Notes: generated by a model from the sequence alone, not told the origin. Positions 1-9,468 are shown, counted from the stretch's first letter. The stretch: 64,000 nucleotides of DNA from Glycomyces albidus (GCF_009451885.1 NZ_WIAO01000009.1:62001-126000), one strand, 5' to 3'. Translations and numbers: made by a program.

Positions 1-905
1 TGCGCGATGTCCGGGTGCTCGGGCTTGGGCGAGTCGAACTGCACGCCGCCGAAGAAGCCGGCGTCGCCGAGCGAGTCGGCGAACGCGTCCACCACGTGCA
101 GGGACACCACGGTCACCTGGATGTCGATGACGTCCTTGGCGGGCAGCCCGGCCACGGCCGTCGAACCGACATGGTCGATGCGGACGGCGCTGGGGCCCAT
201 GACGCGGCGCAGCCGCGCGGCCAGGTGCTCGAACCGGCGCGGCCAGGCCGGGTCGGACTCGACGAACTGGAGCTTCTCGGGCCGGCGCTCGGCCTGACCG
301 TGCCGCAGGTTCTCCGCGAACGGCTTGATCCGCTCGTCCCACAGCAGGGCGACGCGCCGCTCGAGCTCGTGGACGTCGTGGCTGTTGTCGATGACGACGT
401 CGCACACCTCGCGGCGCTCGGCGTCGGACGCCTGGGCGTCGATCCTTCGGAGGGCGTCGGCGCGGTCGAGACCGCGCGCGGCGAGCCGTTCGAGCCGGAG
501 CTCTCGCGGCGCTTCCACGTCGATGTTGAGGTGGAAGCCGGGCGCCTGGCCGGTCTCGGCCAGGAGCGGAATGTCTTGGACGACGATGGCGTCGTCGGGC
601 AGGGCATCGGTGAGCTCGCGGGCCCGGGCGCGGACGCGCGGGTGGACGATCGCCTCGAGCTCGGCCCTGGCGGGCGCGGACTCGAAGACGATCTTCGCGA
701 GTTCGGCGCGGTCGAGCGAGCCCTCCGGGGTCAAGACCTCGGGGCCGAAGCGGGAGACCACCGCGGCGAGCCCCTCCGTGTTGGGGGCGACGACTTCGCG
801 GGAGAGGGCGTCGGCGTCGATGACGCTCGCCCCGAGCTGCGACAGCTTCTTCGCGACCGTGCTCTTACCGGCTCCGATGCCACCGGTCAATGCGACTTTA
901 AGCAC
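1..905 (-). CDS. coaE: Dephospho-CoA kinase fused to GrpB/UPF0157 domain (3' end beyond window)
   Basis: Last step of coenzyme A synthesis: ATP-dependent 3'-phosphorylation of dephospho-CoA in the cytosol. Read from the GTG at 905 the product opens MLKVALTGGIGAGKS, so the P-loop is residues 8-15; the DADALSREVV stretch after it is typical of CoaE. From about residue 205 a second domain of the GrpB/UPF0157 type begins (ESDPAWPRRFEHLA, then HVGSTAV). This long two-domain form is the usual actinobacterial one. The ATG at 907 is out of frame, hence the GTG start. The C-terminal end of the GrpB part is cut by the window edge. It lies downstream of rpsA on the same strand with a hairpin between them. 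Confidence 0.93.
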   Translation of the reverse strand, partial: MLKVALTGGIGAGKSTVAKKLSQLGASVIDADALSREVVAPNTEGLAAVVSRFGPEVLTPEGSLDRAELAKIVFESAPARAELEAIVHPRVRARARELTDALPDDAIVVQDIPLLAETGQAPGFHLNIDVEAPRELRLERLAARGLDRADALRRIDAQASDAERREVCDVVIDNSHDVHELERRVALLWDERIKPFAENLRHGQAERRPEKLQFVESDPAWPRRFEHLAARLRRVMGPSAVRIDHVGSTAVAGLPAKDVIDIQVTVVSLHVVDAFADSLGDAGFFGGVQFDSPKPEHPDIA

Positions 906-918
906 ATCTAAAACACTA

Positions 919-947
919 CCCGCCCCAGGCGAACAGCCTGGGACGGG
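919..947 (-). terminator. Hairpin terminator after rpsA
   Basis: Arms 919-930 and 936-947 pair over 12 positions with one mismatch around a 5-nt loop. Read on the minus strand the hairpin is followed by TAGTGTTTT, so it fits an intrinsic terminator between rpsA and coaE. Confidence 0.75.
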
Positions 948-979
948 CAGTGGTCTGTCAGTTTAAAGAGTGACAGGTG

Positions 980-2479
980 TTAGTTGCCGGCGAGCTTCTC
1001 GCGCAGAGCCGCGAGCGCCTCGTCGGTGGCCAGCGTGCCCTGGGGCTCCGCCGGGGCCGACTTCTTCTCGGAAGTGGCCTTCTTGGCACCCTTCTCACCC
1101 TTCGGGGCGGCTTCGCCCTCGGCGGGCTTGGCCGGAGCCTCGGTGATGACGCGCTCGGCGATCTGCGTACCGTGCTCCTCCCAGCGGGTGCGGGCCTGGG
1201 CGTACTGCCGCTCCCACTCCTCGCGGGCCTCGTCGAAGCCCTCCATCCACTCGCCGGTCTCCGAGTCGAAGCCCTCCGGGTAGATGTAGTTGCCCTGGTC
1301 GTCGTACTGCGCGGCCATGCCGTACAGCGTCGGGTCGAACTGCTCCTCGTTCTCGACGTAGGCCTCGTTGGCCTGCTTGAGCGAGAGGGAGATCCGACGG
1401 CGGTCCAGGTCGATGTCGATGACCTTGACCATGGCGTCGGAGCCGACCTTGACGACCTGCTCGGGCACCTCGACGTGGCGCTCGGCCAGCTCGGAGATGT
1501 GCACGAGGCCCTCGATGCCGTCCTCGACGCGGACGAACGCGCCGAACGGGACGAGCTTCGTGACCTTGCCGGGCACGATCTGGCCGATCGCGTGGGTGCG
1601 GGCGAACTGGCGCCACGGGTCTTCCTGGGTCGCCTTCAGCGACAGGGAGACGCGCTCGCGGTCCAGGTCCACCTCGAGGACCTCGACCTCGACCGGCTGA
1701 CCGACCTCGACGACCTCGGACGGGTGGTCGATGTGCTTCCAGGACAGCTCCGAGACGTGGACCAGGCCGTCGACCCCGCCGAGGTCGACGAAGGCGCCGA
1801 AGTTCACGATCGAGGAGACCGTGCCCTTGCGGACCTGGCCCTTCGCGAGCTGGTGCAGGAACTCGGTGCGGACCTCGGACTGCGTCTGCTCGAGCCAGGC
1901 GCGGCGCGACAGGACCACGTTGTTGCGGTTCTTGTCGAGCTCGATGATCTTGGCTTCGAGCTCGCGGCCCACGTACGGCTGGAGGTCGCGCACGCGGCGC
2001 ATCTCGACCAGCGACGCGGGCAGGAAGCCCCGGAGGCCGATGTCGAGGATGAGACCGCCCTTGACCACTTCGATGACCGAGCCGCGAACGACGCCGTCCT
2101 CGTCCTTGATCTTCTCGATGGTCCCCCAGGCACGCTCGTACTGGGCGCGCTTCTTGGAGAGGATCAGACGGCCTTCCTTGTCCTCCTTCTGGAGGACGAG
2201 GGCCTCAACGTGATCGCCCACAGACACTACGTCTTCAGGGTCGACGTCGTGCTTGATCGACAGCTCGCGCGAGGGGATGACGCCCTCGGTCTTGTAGCCG
2301 ATGTCGAGCAGGACTTCATCCCGGTCGACCTTGACGACGGTACCTTCGACGATATCGCCGTCATTGAAGTATTTGATGGTCGCGTCGATCGCGGCGAGGA
2401 GTTCCTCGTCCGAGAAGGTTTCGTCGACCGTGGTGCTGTTCTCAGCGTTGCTCGAGGTGGCCTCGATGCTGCTCGTCAT
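980..2479 (-). CDS. rpsA: 30S ribosomal protein S1
   Basis: RNA-binding protein of the small ribosomal subunit that helps load mRNA. 499 aa with four S1 (OB-fold) repeats at roughly residues 37-106, 124-190, 211-279 and 296-366; the third and fourth carry the clear signatures NFGAFVDLGGVDGLVHVSEL and PFGAFVRVEDGIEGLVHISE. The four-repeat length and the Lys/Ala/Glu-rich tail after residue 430 are normal for actinobacteria, which lack the six-repeat E. coli form. The ATG at 2479 gives an acidic N-terminus ahead of the first repeat. About 210 bp separate it from polA upstream, enough for its own promoter. It ends just before the hairpin in front of coaE. Confidence 0.97.
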   Translation of the reverse strand: MTSSIEATSSNAENSTTVDETFSDEELLAAIDATIKYFNDGDIVEGTVVKVDRDEVLLDIGYKTEGVIPSRELSIKHDVDPEDVVSVGDHVEALVLQKEDKEGRLILSKKRAQYERAWGTIEKIKDEDGVVRGSVIEVVKGGLILDIGLRGFLPASLVEMRRVRDLQPYVGRELEAKIIELDKNRNNVVLSRRAWLEQTQSEVRTEFLHQLAKGQVRKGTVSSIVNFGAFVDLGGVDGLVHVSELSWKHIDHPSEVVEVGQPVEVEVLEVDLDRERVSLSLKATQEDPWRQFARTHAIGQIVPGKVTKLVPFGAFVRVEDGIEGLVHISELAERHVEVPEQVVKVGSDAMVKVIDIDLDRRRISLSLKQANEAYVENEEQFDPTLYGMAAQYDDQGNYIYPEGFDSETGEWMEGFDEAREEWERQYAQARTRWEEHGTQIAERVITEAPAKPAEGEAAPKGEKGAKKATSEKKSAPAEPQGTLATDEALAALREKLAGN

Positions 2480-2689
2480 GTGGGCTGGTGCTCCGGATAC
2501 GTATCATTCGTGGGCTCGCGCACGCCGCCTGGCCGGCCGCGCGCACTCGCGGTTCAATCCCGGGCCGCCCTTGCCGCCGGCGGCGTCCTGCTCCATTCTG
2601 AGGACGCGGACAAGCCCAGGCCAGTCCAGATTACCGTGCGCGATAATGCCGCGCCAGTCCGGGCCGGGGGCTGGTGTCGATCGACACCG

Positions 2690-5407
2690 CTAATGGGCAG
2701 CGGCTTCCCAGGATTCGCCGAAGCCGGCGGAGACCGTGAGCGGCACGGCGAGCGTGGCGGCGTTCGACATCTGCTCGCGCACGAGTGCTTCGAGCCGCTC
2801 CGCCTCACCGGGCGCGACCTCGCACACCAGCTCGTCGTGGACCTGGAGGAGCACCCGGGAGTCGAGCTTCTCCCTGCGCAGGGCCCGGTCGACGCCGAGC
2901 ATCGCGGTCTTCATGATGTCGGCCGCGCTGCCCTGGATCGGGGCGTTCAGGGCGGCGCGCTCGGCGATCTCGCGCAGCTGCCGGTTGTCGGAGGTCAGGT
3001 CCGGGAAGTACCGGCGCCGGCCCATGATCGTCTCGGTGTACCCGGTCTTGCGGGCCTCCTCGACGACGCGGTGCAGGTAGTCGCGGACCTTCCCGAAGCG
3101 CGCGAAGTAGTCGTCGGAGAGCTGCTGGGCCTCCTGGGTGCTGATCCCGAGCTGCTGGCTGAGCCCGTACGGCGACAGGCCGTAGGCGAGCCCGTAGGAC
3201 ATGGCCTTGATCTTGCGGCGGTGCTCGTCGGTGACGGCGGCGGGTTCGACCGAGAAGACCTTCGCGGCCACGGCCCGGTGGATGTCCTCGCCGGCGATGA
3301 ACGCGTCGATCAGGCCCTCGTCGCCGGTCAGGCTCGCCATGATCCGCATCTCGATCTGGCTGTAGTCGATCGTCATGAGCGACTCGAAGCCCTCGGAGAC
3401 GACGAACCCGGCCCGGATCGCGCGGCCGGCCTCGGAGCGGACCGGGATGTTCTGCAAGTTCGGGTCGGCCGAGGACAGGCGACCCGTGGCGGCCACGGTC
3501 TGGTGGAACGTGGTGTGGATGCGCCCGTCGGGCTGGATCGTCGCGCGCAGCGTGGCGACGATCTGCTTGAGCTTCTCCACGTCGCGGAAGCGCAGAAGCT
3601 GCTCCAGGAGCGGGTGCCCGGTCTTCACCAGGAGCTGCTGGAGCGCCTCGGCGTTCGTCGTGTACCCGGTCTTGGTGCGCTTGGTCTTCGGCATCTTCAG
3701 CTCGTCGAAGAGGATCTCCTGGAGCTGCTTGGGCGAGCCGACGTTGAACGGGCGGCCCACGATCTCGTGGGCGCGCTCGGTGGCCTCCTTCGACTGGGCC
3801 GCGAACCCCGCCTCGATGTCGGCGAAATGGCCCTCGTCGGCGGCGATCCCGGTGATCTCCATGCGCGCGACGACGCCGATGACCGGGAACTCGAGCTCCG
3901 CGGCGAGCCGGGCCTGGTGGCGCTGCTCGAGCCGCTCGGCCTGCACGGCGGCGAGCTCCCCGACGACCGCGGCGGCCGAGCAGTCGGCCTGCACGCGGGC
4001 GATGTCGTCGGACATGTCCCCGTCCGGGCCGGCGAGCGCGCTGTCGCTGAACAGCGCGCCGTCGTCGACCGGGGTCATGGCCGCCTCGAGCTCGCGGCCC
4101 AGGTACTGCATCGCGAGGTCGCCGAGCGCGTACGAGCGCTGCTCGGGCTTGAGGAGGTACGCGGCGATCATCGTGTCGGCCTTGATCCCGGCCGGCTCGG
4201 GCCAGCCCGCGGCGTCGGCGCCCCACAGGAACGCCTTCGCGTCGTGCACGAGCTTCGGCTTCGCGGAGTCGGCGAGCCAGTCGACCCAGGTGCGCTCGTC
4301 CTCGGCGTCGAGCTGCGAGGGCTCGAACCACAGCGCCTGGCCGCCCTCGGCCAGCGCGATCGTGTCGAAGGAGCCGGCGCCCGAGGCGAACTGGCCGGTG
4401 AAGGCGATGGCGACGTCGCCTTCGCGGGCGGCGAGCCACACGTCGAGGCCGCCGGGCACGAGCGCGGCGGACTCGAGCTGCGGGGTCTCGGCGACGGGCG
4501 CGACGGCGGCGCCGACGGCCTTCTCGGGCAGGTTGGCGTTGAGGCGCTCGCCGAGCGCGCGGAACTGGAGGGCGTCGAAGAGGCGGTTGGTCTCGGTGAC
4601 GTCCCAGCCGCGCCATTCGAGGTCGGGGATGGCGCGGTCGAGTTCGACGTCCTTGACCAGGCAGTTGAGGCGGTAGTTGCGCAGGACCCCGTCGAGGTTG
4701 TCGCGCAGGCTCTGCCCGGCCTTGCCGGTGATCTCGTCGGCTTTGGCGACGAGGCCGTCGAGGGAGCCGTACTTGGCGATCCACTTGGCGGCGGTCTTGG
4801 GGCCGACGCCGGGAACGCCGGGGAGGTTGTCGGCCTTCTCCCCCACGAGCGCGGCGAGGTCGCGGTAGCGCTCGGGGGTGACGCCGTACTTCTCCTCGAC
4901 GGCGGCGGGCGTGTAGCGGGCGAGCTCGGTGACGCCTTTCACCGGGTAGAGGAGGGTCACGGTGTCGTTGACGAGCTGGATGGCGTCGCGGTCGCCCGAG
5001 GAGATGAGCGTGTCGAGCCCTGCGGCCTCGCTCTGGGAGGCGAGGGTGGCGATGATGTCGTCGGCCTCGTAGGACTGCTTGGTGAGCCAGGGGATCCCGA
5101 AGGCGTCCAGGAGCTGCTGGATGATCGGGATCTGGCTCTTGAAGTCCTCGGGGGTCTCGCCGCGCCCGTCCTTGTACGCGGGGTACTCCTCGGTGCGGAA
5201 GGACTGGCGGGAGACGTCGAAGGCGACCGCAACGTGGGTGGGCTCCTCGGCCTTGAGCAGGTTGATGAGCATCGAGGCGAAGCCGTAGACGGCGTTGGTC
5301 ACCTGGCCGTCGTCGGTGGCGAACTTCTCCGCGGGCAGGGCGAAGAACGCGCGGAAGGCCATCGAATGGCCGTCGATCAGGAGCAGGCGGGATTGCGAAG
5401 CGGTCAC
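2690..5407 (-). CDS. polA: DNA polymerase I
   Basis: Repair and Okazaki-fragment polymerase, 905 aa. N-terminal 5'-3' exonuclease (residues 1 to ~300: LLLIDGHSMAFRAF, YEADDIIATLA, GDRDAIQLV, GVPGVGPKTAAKW). A middle 3'-5' exonuclease-like domain (~310-500) lacks the DxE metal-binding signature, so proofreading is probably absent, as in other actinobacterial PolA. The C-terminal polymerase domain shows motif A (MTIDYSQIEMRIMASL), the O-helix (RRKIKAMSYGLAYGLS) and motif C (LLQVHDELVCEV). The gene sits between rpsA and the ANTAR regulator, a common actinobacterial order. The ATG at 5407 starts directly before the exonuclease core. Confidence 0.97.
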   Translation of the reverse strand: MTASQSRLLLIDGHSMAFRAFFALPAEKFATDDGQVTNAVYGFASMLINLLKAEEPTHVAVAFDVSRQSFRTEEYPAYKDGRGETPEDFKSQIPIIQQLLDAFGIPWLTKQSYEADDIIATLASQSEAAGLDTLISSGDRDAIQLVNDTVTLLYPVKGVTELARYTPAAVEEKYGVTPERYRDLAALVGEKADNLPGVPGVGPKTAAKWIAKYGSLDGLVAKADEITGKAGQSLRDNLDGVLRNYRLNCLVKDVELDRAIPDLEWRGWDVTETNRLFDALQFRALGERLNANLPEKAVGAAVAPVAETPQLESAALVPGGLDVWLAAREGDVAIAFTGQFASGAGSFDTIALAEGGQALWFEPSQLDAEDERTWVDWLADSAKPKLVHDAKAFLWGADAAGWPEPAGIKADTMIAAYLLKPEQRSYALGDLAMQYLGRELEAAMTPVDDGALFSDSALAGPDGDMSDDIARVQADCSAAAVVGELAAVQAERLEQRHQARLAAELEFPVIGVVARMEITGIAADEGHFADIEAGFAAQSKEATERAHEIVGRPFNVGSPKQLQEILFDELKMPKTKRTKTGYTTNAEALQQLLVKTGHPLLEQLLRFRDVEKLKQIVATLRATIQPDGRIHTTFHQTVAATGRLSSADPNLQNIPVRSEAGRAIRAGFVVSEGFESLMTIDYSQIEMRIMASLTGDEGLIDAFIAGEDIHRAVAAKVFSVEPAAVTDEHRRKIKAMSYGLAYGLSPYGLSQQLGISTQEAQQLSDDYFARFGKVRDYLHRVVEEARKTGYTETIMGRRRYFPDLTSDNRQLREIAERAALNAPIQGSAADIMKTAMLGVDRALRREKLDSRVLLQVHDELVCEVAPGEAERLEALVREQMSNAATLAVPLTVSAGFGESWEAAAH

Positions 5408-5469
5408 GCTCCCGAGCCTATCGAGTGGGTCCGACAGGATCGGGGGAAGGCGTGGCCCGGACGCGCGGC

Positions 5470-5498
5470 GGGCCCGCGACCGGTGCGGTCGCGGGCCC
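5470..5498 (-). terminator. Perfect 12-bp hairpin between pdtaR and polA
   Basis: Arms 5470-5481 and 5487-5498 are perfectly complementary around a 5-nt loop, just past the stop of pdtaR. There is no clear T-run, so it may work as a G+C-rich actinobacterial terminator. Confidence 0.6.
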
Positions 5499-5514
5499 GT
5501 TCGCTGCGGGTCGC

Positions 5515-6132
5515 CTACTCGGCTTCCTGGGCTTCCTTCTGCTCGGCCTCGGCGATGACGCGCTCGGCGACGGCGCGCATGGAGAGCCGGTGGTCCATCG
5601 CGGCGCGCTGGATCCAGCGGAACGCGTCGGGCTCGGCCATGCCGTACTGGGTCATGAGGAGGCCCTTGGCGCGGTCGACGAGCTTGCGGACCTCGAGGCG
5701 CTCGGTGAGGTTCGCGACCTCCTTCTCGAGGGCGGTCATCTCGGCGAAGCGCGTGAGGGAGAGTTCGATCGCGGGGACCAGGTCGGACTTCTGGAAGGGC
5801 TTCACGAGGTAGGCCATGGCCCCGGCGGACTGGGCCCGGCTGATCAGGTCGCGCTGCGAGAAGGCGGTGAGGATCACGACCGGCGCGATGCGCGCGGACA
5901 CGATCTTCTCGGCGGCCTGGAGTCCGTCCATGATCGGCATCTGGATGTCGCAGATCACCAGATCGGGCTGGTGCTCCTGGGCGAGGCGGACGGCGGCTTC
6001 ACCGTCGGCGGCCTCGGCGACGACCTCATAGCCTTCCTCGGTGAGCATCTCGGCCAGGTCGAGGCGGATGAGCCCCTCGTCTTCGGCGATGAGCACGCGC
6101 TTGCGCGGCTCCTCGGCGGCCTTGCTCGTCAT
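5515..6132 (-). CDS. pdtaR: Response regulator with ANTAR RNA-binding domain (PdtaR-like)
   Basis: Output half of the PdtaS-PdtaR two-component pair, which acts on RNA: phosphorylation of the receiver allows the ANTAR domain to bind paired hairpins and cause antitermination. 205 aa. The receiver covers residues ~12-125 (VLIAEDEGLIRLDLAEML; phospho-acceptor Asp in VICDIQMP; Thr in ILTAF; Lys in LVKPF). A coiled linker (ALEKEVANLTERLE) leads to the ANTAR helices (~135-195: VDRAKGLLM, PDAFRWIQRAAMD, MRAVAERVI). The partner kinase gene is not in the window. Its position upstream of polA is shared with many actinobacteria. Confidence 0.93.
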   Translation of the reverse strand: MTSKAAEEPRKRVLIAEDEGLIRLDLAEMLTEEGYEVVAEAADGEAAVRLAQEHQPDLVICDIQMPIMDGLQAAEKIVSARIAPVVILTAFSQRDLISRAQSAGAMAYLVKPFQKSDLVPAIELSLTRFAEMTALEKEVANLTERLEVRKLVDRAKGLLMTQYGMAEPDAFRWIQRAAMDHRLSMRAVAERVIAEAEQKEAQEAE

Positions 6133-6283
6133 GCGGGTCCGTACCTTTCATGCGCGTCTGGACGGTGCGGCGTGCTGAATCGAGGCACGTCCGGACGCTA
6201 GCTTAGCCGCCGCGTGTTACGTCCGCACGTTCCTATGCCGAGCGTTTCGGACGGCAGGGCCGAAACGTGAGACGCGCTACCCG

Positions 6284-7015
6284 TCAGGCGGTGTGCTCCG
6301 GCGTGTTGGCCATGAGGGCGTCGAGCAACGGGATCTCGGCGAGCTGCTCGGGTTTGAGCCGGTCTTTGTGGAGTCCGTGGGGCCGGCGGGTGCGCGGGCA
6401 GGGGATGATCCGGGTCGGGGTGACGATGAGGTCGACGCGGAAGTCGTGCGGCTCCTCGGGAAGGGCCTCGTCGAGGATCTGGAGGTCGTGGACGGTGGTG
6501 GCGATGACGGTGTCGTCGTCGATGAGCCCGGCCTGGGTGAGCATTCCGTACTCGATGTCGGCGTAGCCGCGGCCCTTGCCGATGCGGGCGCCGTCGCGGT
6601 TGACCGCGACCGATCCGGAGACGACCAGGTCGAGGCGTTGCATGGCCTCGGCGCCGACGAGGAGGCTGTGGGCCTCGGCGGCGTCGCGGGTCGCGGCCTC
6701 GTCCGGGGTGTAGCTGGGCAGCAACGAGTTCAGCAGGTAGAACGGCTGGTCGAGGGCGAGCCTCGGGACGGCCATGTAGGTGGCTTTGGAGGCGGCCAGC
6801 GCGAGCGCGCGGACCGGCTGCTGGGCGCGGTCGGGGTTGGCTTTGACGGCGTTCGCGGTGCGCCACTGGTCGGTCGAGGCGAGCAGCGCGGCGGCGTCCG
6901 CGGCGCCTTCGAAGGCGGGTATGCGCCCGTGCGGGTCGCCCTCGACGGCGCCTTCGCGCTCGAGCAGCGACCAGACGCGGTGCCGGATCTCGTCCTTTGC
7001 TTGCGCCGACGACAT
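6284..7015 (-). CDS. 5-formyltetrahydrofolate cyclo-ligase family protein
   Basis: Member of the 5-formyl-THF cyclo-ligase (MTHFS) family, whose founding enzymes convert 5-formyl-THF plus ATP into 5,10-methenyl-THF. 243 aa; the family core is visible in AVPRLALDQPFYLL, GSVAVNRDGARIGKGRGYAD and GMLTQAGLIDDDTVIATTVH. It is longer than the ~190 aa bacterial enzyme because of an N-terminal helical extension (EIRHRVWSLLEREGAV), as in the MTHFSD-like subgroup, so the exact substrate is unproven. It stands alone on the minus strand, divergent from the phosphotransferase at 7150. Confidence 0.75.
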   Translation of the reverse strand: MSSAQAKDEIRHRVWSLLEREGAVEGDPHGRIPAFEGAADAAALLASTDQWRTANAVKANPDRAQQPVRALALAASKATYMAVPRLALDQPFYLLNSLLPSYTPDEAATRDAAEAHSLLVGAEAMQRLDLVVSGSVAVNRDGARIGKGRGYADIEYGMLTQAGLIDDDTVIATTVHDLQILDEALPEEPHDFRVDLIVTPTRIIPCPRTRRPHGLHKDRLKPEQLAEIPLLDALMANTPEHTA

Positions 7016-7149
7016 TGCGGTCTCCTCGTGGCGTCCAGGGGTGTCGGCGTCAAGGCTGCCACACCTCCACAGTGCCCGTCACCCTCCGGTCGCGCGCCGG
7101 CGCCGATACCGGGTTGCCGCCGCCGCGGGGGCGGTGCGAGGCTCTCGGG

Positions 7150-8049
7150 ATGAAAATGCACGAGGACCAGCTCACCGTTCACGTTGACGTTGTCCGCGAG
7201 TTGATCGACGCCCAGTTCCCGCGGTGGCGGGGGCTGCCGGTGACGCCGGTGGAGTCGCAGGGGACGGTGAACGCGATCTTCCGCGTGGGCGAGGGTCTGG
7301 CGGCGCGGTTCCCGCTCCGCCCGGACGACCCGGCGGCGGTGCGGCGCATGCTCGAGTCGGAGGCCGAGGCGGCCCGGGAGCTGCTGGGGTGCACCAGGTT
7401 TCCGACGCCGGAGCCGCGCGCGATCGGCGAGCCGGGCGCGGGGTATCCGCTGCCGTGGTCGGTGCAGACGTGGGTGCCGGGCGCGACGGCGAGCGAGGCC
7501 GATCCCGGACCGTCCAAGGGGTTCGCCCGGGACCTGGCGGAGTTCGTCCTCGGCGTCAGGACGATCCCGACCGGGGGCCGCGCCTTCGCGGGCGGCGGCC
7601 GCGGGGGCGAGATCCTCGCCCACGAGCCGTGGATGGAGACGTGCTTCGAGAACAGCGAGGGCCTGCTGGACGTGCGGCTCATGCGCCGCCTGTGGGAGGG
7701 GATGCGGGACCTGCCTCGCGGGGCCGACCCTGACGTGATGAGCCATCGCGACCTGGTCCCGGGGAACGTGCTCGTGCGCGGCGACCGCCTCGCCGGCGTC
7801 CTCGACGTGGGCGGTCTCGGCCCGGCGGACCCGGCCCTGGACCTCATCGGCGCGTGGCACCTGCTCGACGCCGGCCCGCGCATGATCTTCCGGGGGCTGA
7901 TGGGCTGCAGCGACATCGAGTGGGCGCGCGGACGCGCGTGGGCGTTCATCCAGGCGATGGGCGCGGTCTGGTACTACGTCGACTCCAACCCGGAGATGAG
8001 CCGCTGGGCGATGCGCACGCTGGCCCGGGTCACCGTGGAGGCGGTGTGA
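7150..8049 (+). CDS. Aminoglycoside-phosphotransferase-family kinase
   Basis: Eukaryotic-kinase-like small-molecule phosphotransferase (APH fold), 299 aa. Seen: the catalytic-loop motif SHRDLVPGNVLV (HxDxxxxN) and the metal-binding region VLDVGGLGPADPALDLIGAW. Such proteins phosphorylate hydroxyl groups of antibiotics, sugars or other metabolites; the substrate cannot be read from sequence and drug resistance should not be assumed. ATG 7150 (MKMHEDQL) is chosen because upstream codons in this frame are low-complexity; ATG 7156 is possible. A second family member lies at 42842-43717 and shares the VVRELID.QFP.W opening, suggesting paralogy. Confidence 0.85.
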   Translation: MKMHEDQLTVHVDVVRELIDAQFPRWRGLPVTPVESQGTVNAIFRVGEGLAARFPLRPDDPAAVRRMLESEAEAARELLGCTRFPTPEPRAIGEPGAGYPLPWSVQTWVPGATASEADPGPSKGFARDLAEFVLGVRTIPTGGRAFAGGGRGGEILAHEPWMETCFENSEGLLDVRLMRRLWEGMRDLPRGADPDVMSHRDLVPGNVLVRGDRLAGVLDVGGLGPADPALDLIGAWHLLDAGPRMIFRGLMGCSDIEWARGRAWAFIQAMGAVWYYVDSNPEMSRWAMRTLARVTVEAV

Positions 8050-8154
8050 TGGTCCACCGGTGACCGCGGCCCGATCCGACCGGTGCTCGACGCGTCCGCC
8101 CGCTGAATCGGATTTCCCTTGCCTGCGTTCGCCCGGCGGTGCGAGACTGCCGGG

Positions 8155-8643
8155 ATGACTGCGACAGACGCGACCGTCACGGCCCTGCTCGCCGAACTCG
8201 GCGAGACGTGGGAGACCGTCGAGAAGATCAGTGCGGCCCGGGAACGGCTCATCGCGGACCTGCCCGGCTGGCACCTTCCGGCCGCGTACGGGATCGCCAC
8301 GGTCGACGGCGAGGGCGCGTTGGCCTTCGCCCGCACCAACGTCGGCGTGCACCCGCTGCCGGCCGCGGTCATGGCGACCGTCCTCGGCCACACGGGCGAG
8401 TCGGGCTCGTACGCCCTCGACGCGACGTCGCTCGGCCTGATGATCCGGCTCCTGTCGCCCGCCGAGGCGTGCACGGCCTACGACCACCCGAACCTGGCGG
8501 CCTGGCGCGAGGTCCAGAAGACCGTGGAAGCCGGCGGCACGGCGCTCGCGGTCTTCCTCAAGGACCTGGACTACTCCGGCGACGACCCGGCCGTCCGCGC
8601 CCTCCGGGACATCGCGGTGCAAGAGGCCGCCGATGGCCGGTGA
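8155..8643 (+). CDS. Hypothetical soluble protein
   Basis: 162 aa from ATG 8155 (MTATDATVTALLAELGETW). I recognise no family. It looks soluble, with no signal peptide or membrane segment; the middle has a GWHLPAAYGIATVDGEGALAF stretch and the C-terminus is mixed helix (WREVQKTVEAGGTALAVFLK). Codon use is like its neighbours (G/C third positions), which supports real coding. The upstream extension to 8119 is not convincing. It is in the same direction as the phosphotransferase ending 105 bp upstream, so co-transcription is possible. Confidence 0.6.
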   Translation: MTATDATVTALLAELGETWETVEKISAARERLIADLPGWHLPAAYGIATVDGEGALAFARTNVGVHPLPAAVMATVLGHTGESGSYALDATSLGLMIRLLSPAEACTAYDHPNLAAWREVQKTVEAGGTALAVFLKDLDYSGDDPAVRALRDIAVQEAADGR

Positions 8644-8868
8644 CGGCCCGCGGAACTCAGCCGGGACCTCCCCTCAAGCAAGCGTTTCTTCGGACTCGGG
8701 CTTGCAGCGGCCTGAGGGTCAGCGTCGATGGCGACCTGGTGGTGGGTGGTGTACCGGTCGATTGACTGGCACTTTCACCAACCGTCTGTAATCGCGGCGG
8801 TTCTCTACGACAATCGATCTCGGCGTCAACGGGCCCGTCGACGCCCGGCTCGAAGTACCGGAGACACC

Positions 8869-9468
8869 ATGACCTACCAGATCGGCTACCTCGTCGGCAG
8901 CCTCGCTACAGGCTCGATCAACCGCACGCTGTCGAAGGCGCTCATCGCTCTGGCACCCGACGACCTCGAGTTCACCGAGATCCCCATCGGCGATCTTCCG
9001 CTCTACAGCTGGGACTACGACGCCGACTTCCCACCTGAGGGCAGGCGGTTCAAGGAGGGCATCGAGTCCTCGGACGGGCTGCTGTTCGTCTCCCCGGAGT
9101 ACAACCGGTCGATCCCCGGGGCGCTGAAGAACGCCATCGACTGGGGCTCGCGTCCGTGGGGACAGAACTCCTTCGCCCGCAAACCCACCGGCATCATCGG
9201 CGCCTCACCGGGCGGCGTCGGGACGGCGGTGATGCAGTCGTCGATGCGCAGTGTGCTGAGCTTCCTCGATGCGCCGCAGCTCAACGCCCCCGAGGCGTAC
9301 ATCACGTACTCGCCGGATGACTTCGGCGAGGACGGGTCGGTGACGAACGAGAGCACCGCCAAATTCCTGCGCCACTATATGGAGGAGTACTGCGCTTTCG
9401 TACAGCGAGTCTTGGCCGCCAACGCCCCCGGGCACATCGGCGACAGCGATCCCGCCTCGACCAAATAG
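8869..9468 (+). CDS. NAD(P)H-dependent FMN reductase (flavodoxin fold)
   Basis: Flavodoxin-like oxidoreductase of the NADPH-dependent FMN reductase / ChrR / quinone reductase group, 199 aa. Seen: the FMN phosphate-binding start (IGYLVGSLATGSINRTL), the ring-contact segment SPEYNRSIPGALKNAIDW and the KPTGIIGASPGGVG strand-loop. It probably transfers two electrons from NAD(P)H to quinones or other small acceptors. ATG 8869 is preceded by GGAGACACC, a usable ribosome binding site; the in-frame extension to 8728 is rejected because it has no family similarity. Monocistronic by appearance. Confidence 0.88.
   Translation: MTYQIGYLVGSLATGSINRTLSKALIALAPDDLEFTEIPIGDLPLYSWDYDADFPPEGRRFKEGIESSDGLLFVSPEYNRSIPGALKNAIDWGSRPWGQNSFARKPTGIIGASPGGVGTAVMQSSMRSVLSFLDAPQLNAPEAYITYSPDDFGEDGSVTNESTAKFLRHYMEEYCAFVQRVLAANAPGHIGDSDPASTK

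Noticed and set aside
1..905. CoaE-GrpB fusion as a novelty
   Set aside because: This two-domain form is common in actinobacteria.
3900..4500. Loss of the proofreading site in PolA
   Set aside because: Usual in actinobacterial PolA, not specific to this strain.
977..5812. 1611-codon open frame on the plus strand
   Set aside because: It is the antisense of rpsA and polA; product is Val/Leu/Gly/Asp-rich without domains, typical of mirror frames in high-GC DNA.
7150..8049. Antibiotic-resistance gene
   Set aside because: Only the general APH fold is visible; no subgroup motif for a drug-modifying enzyme.
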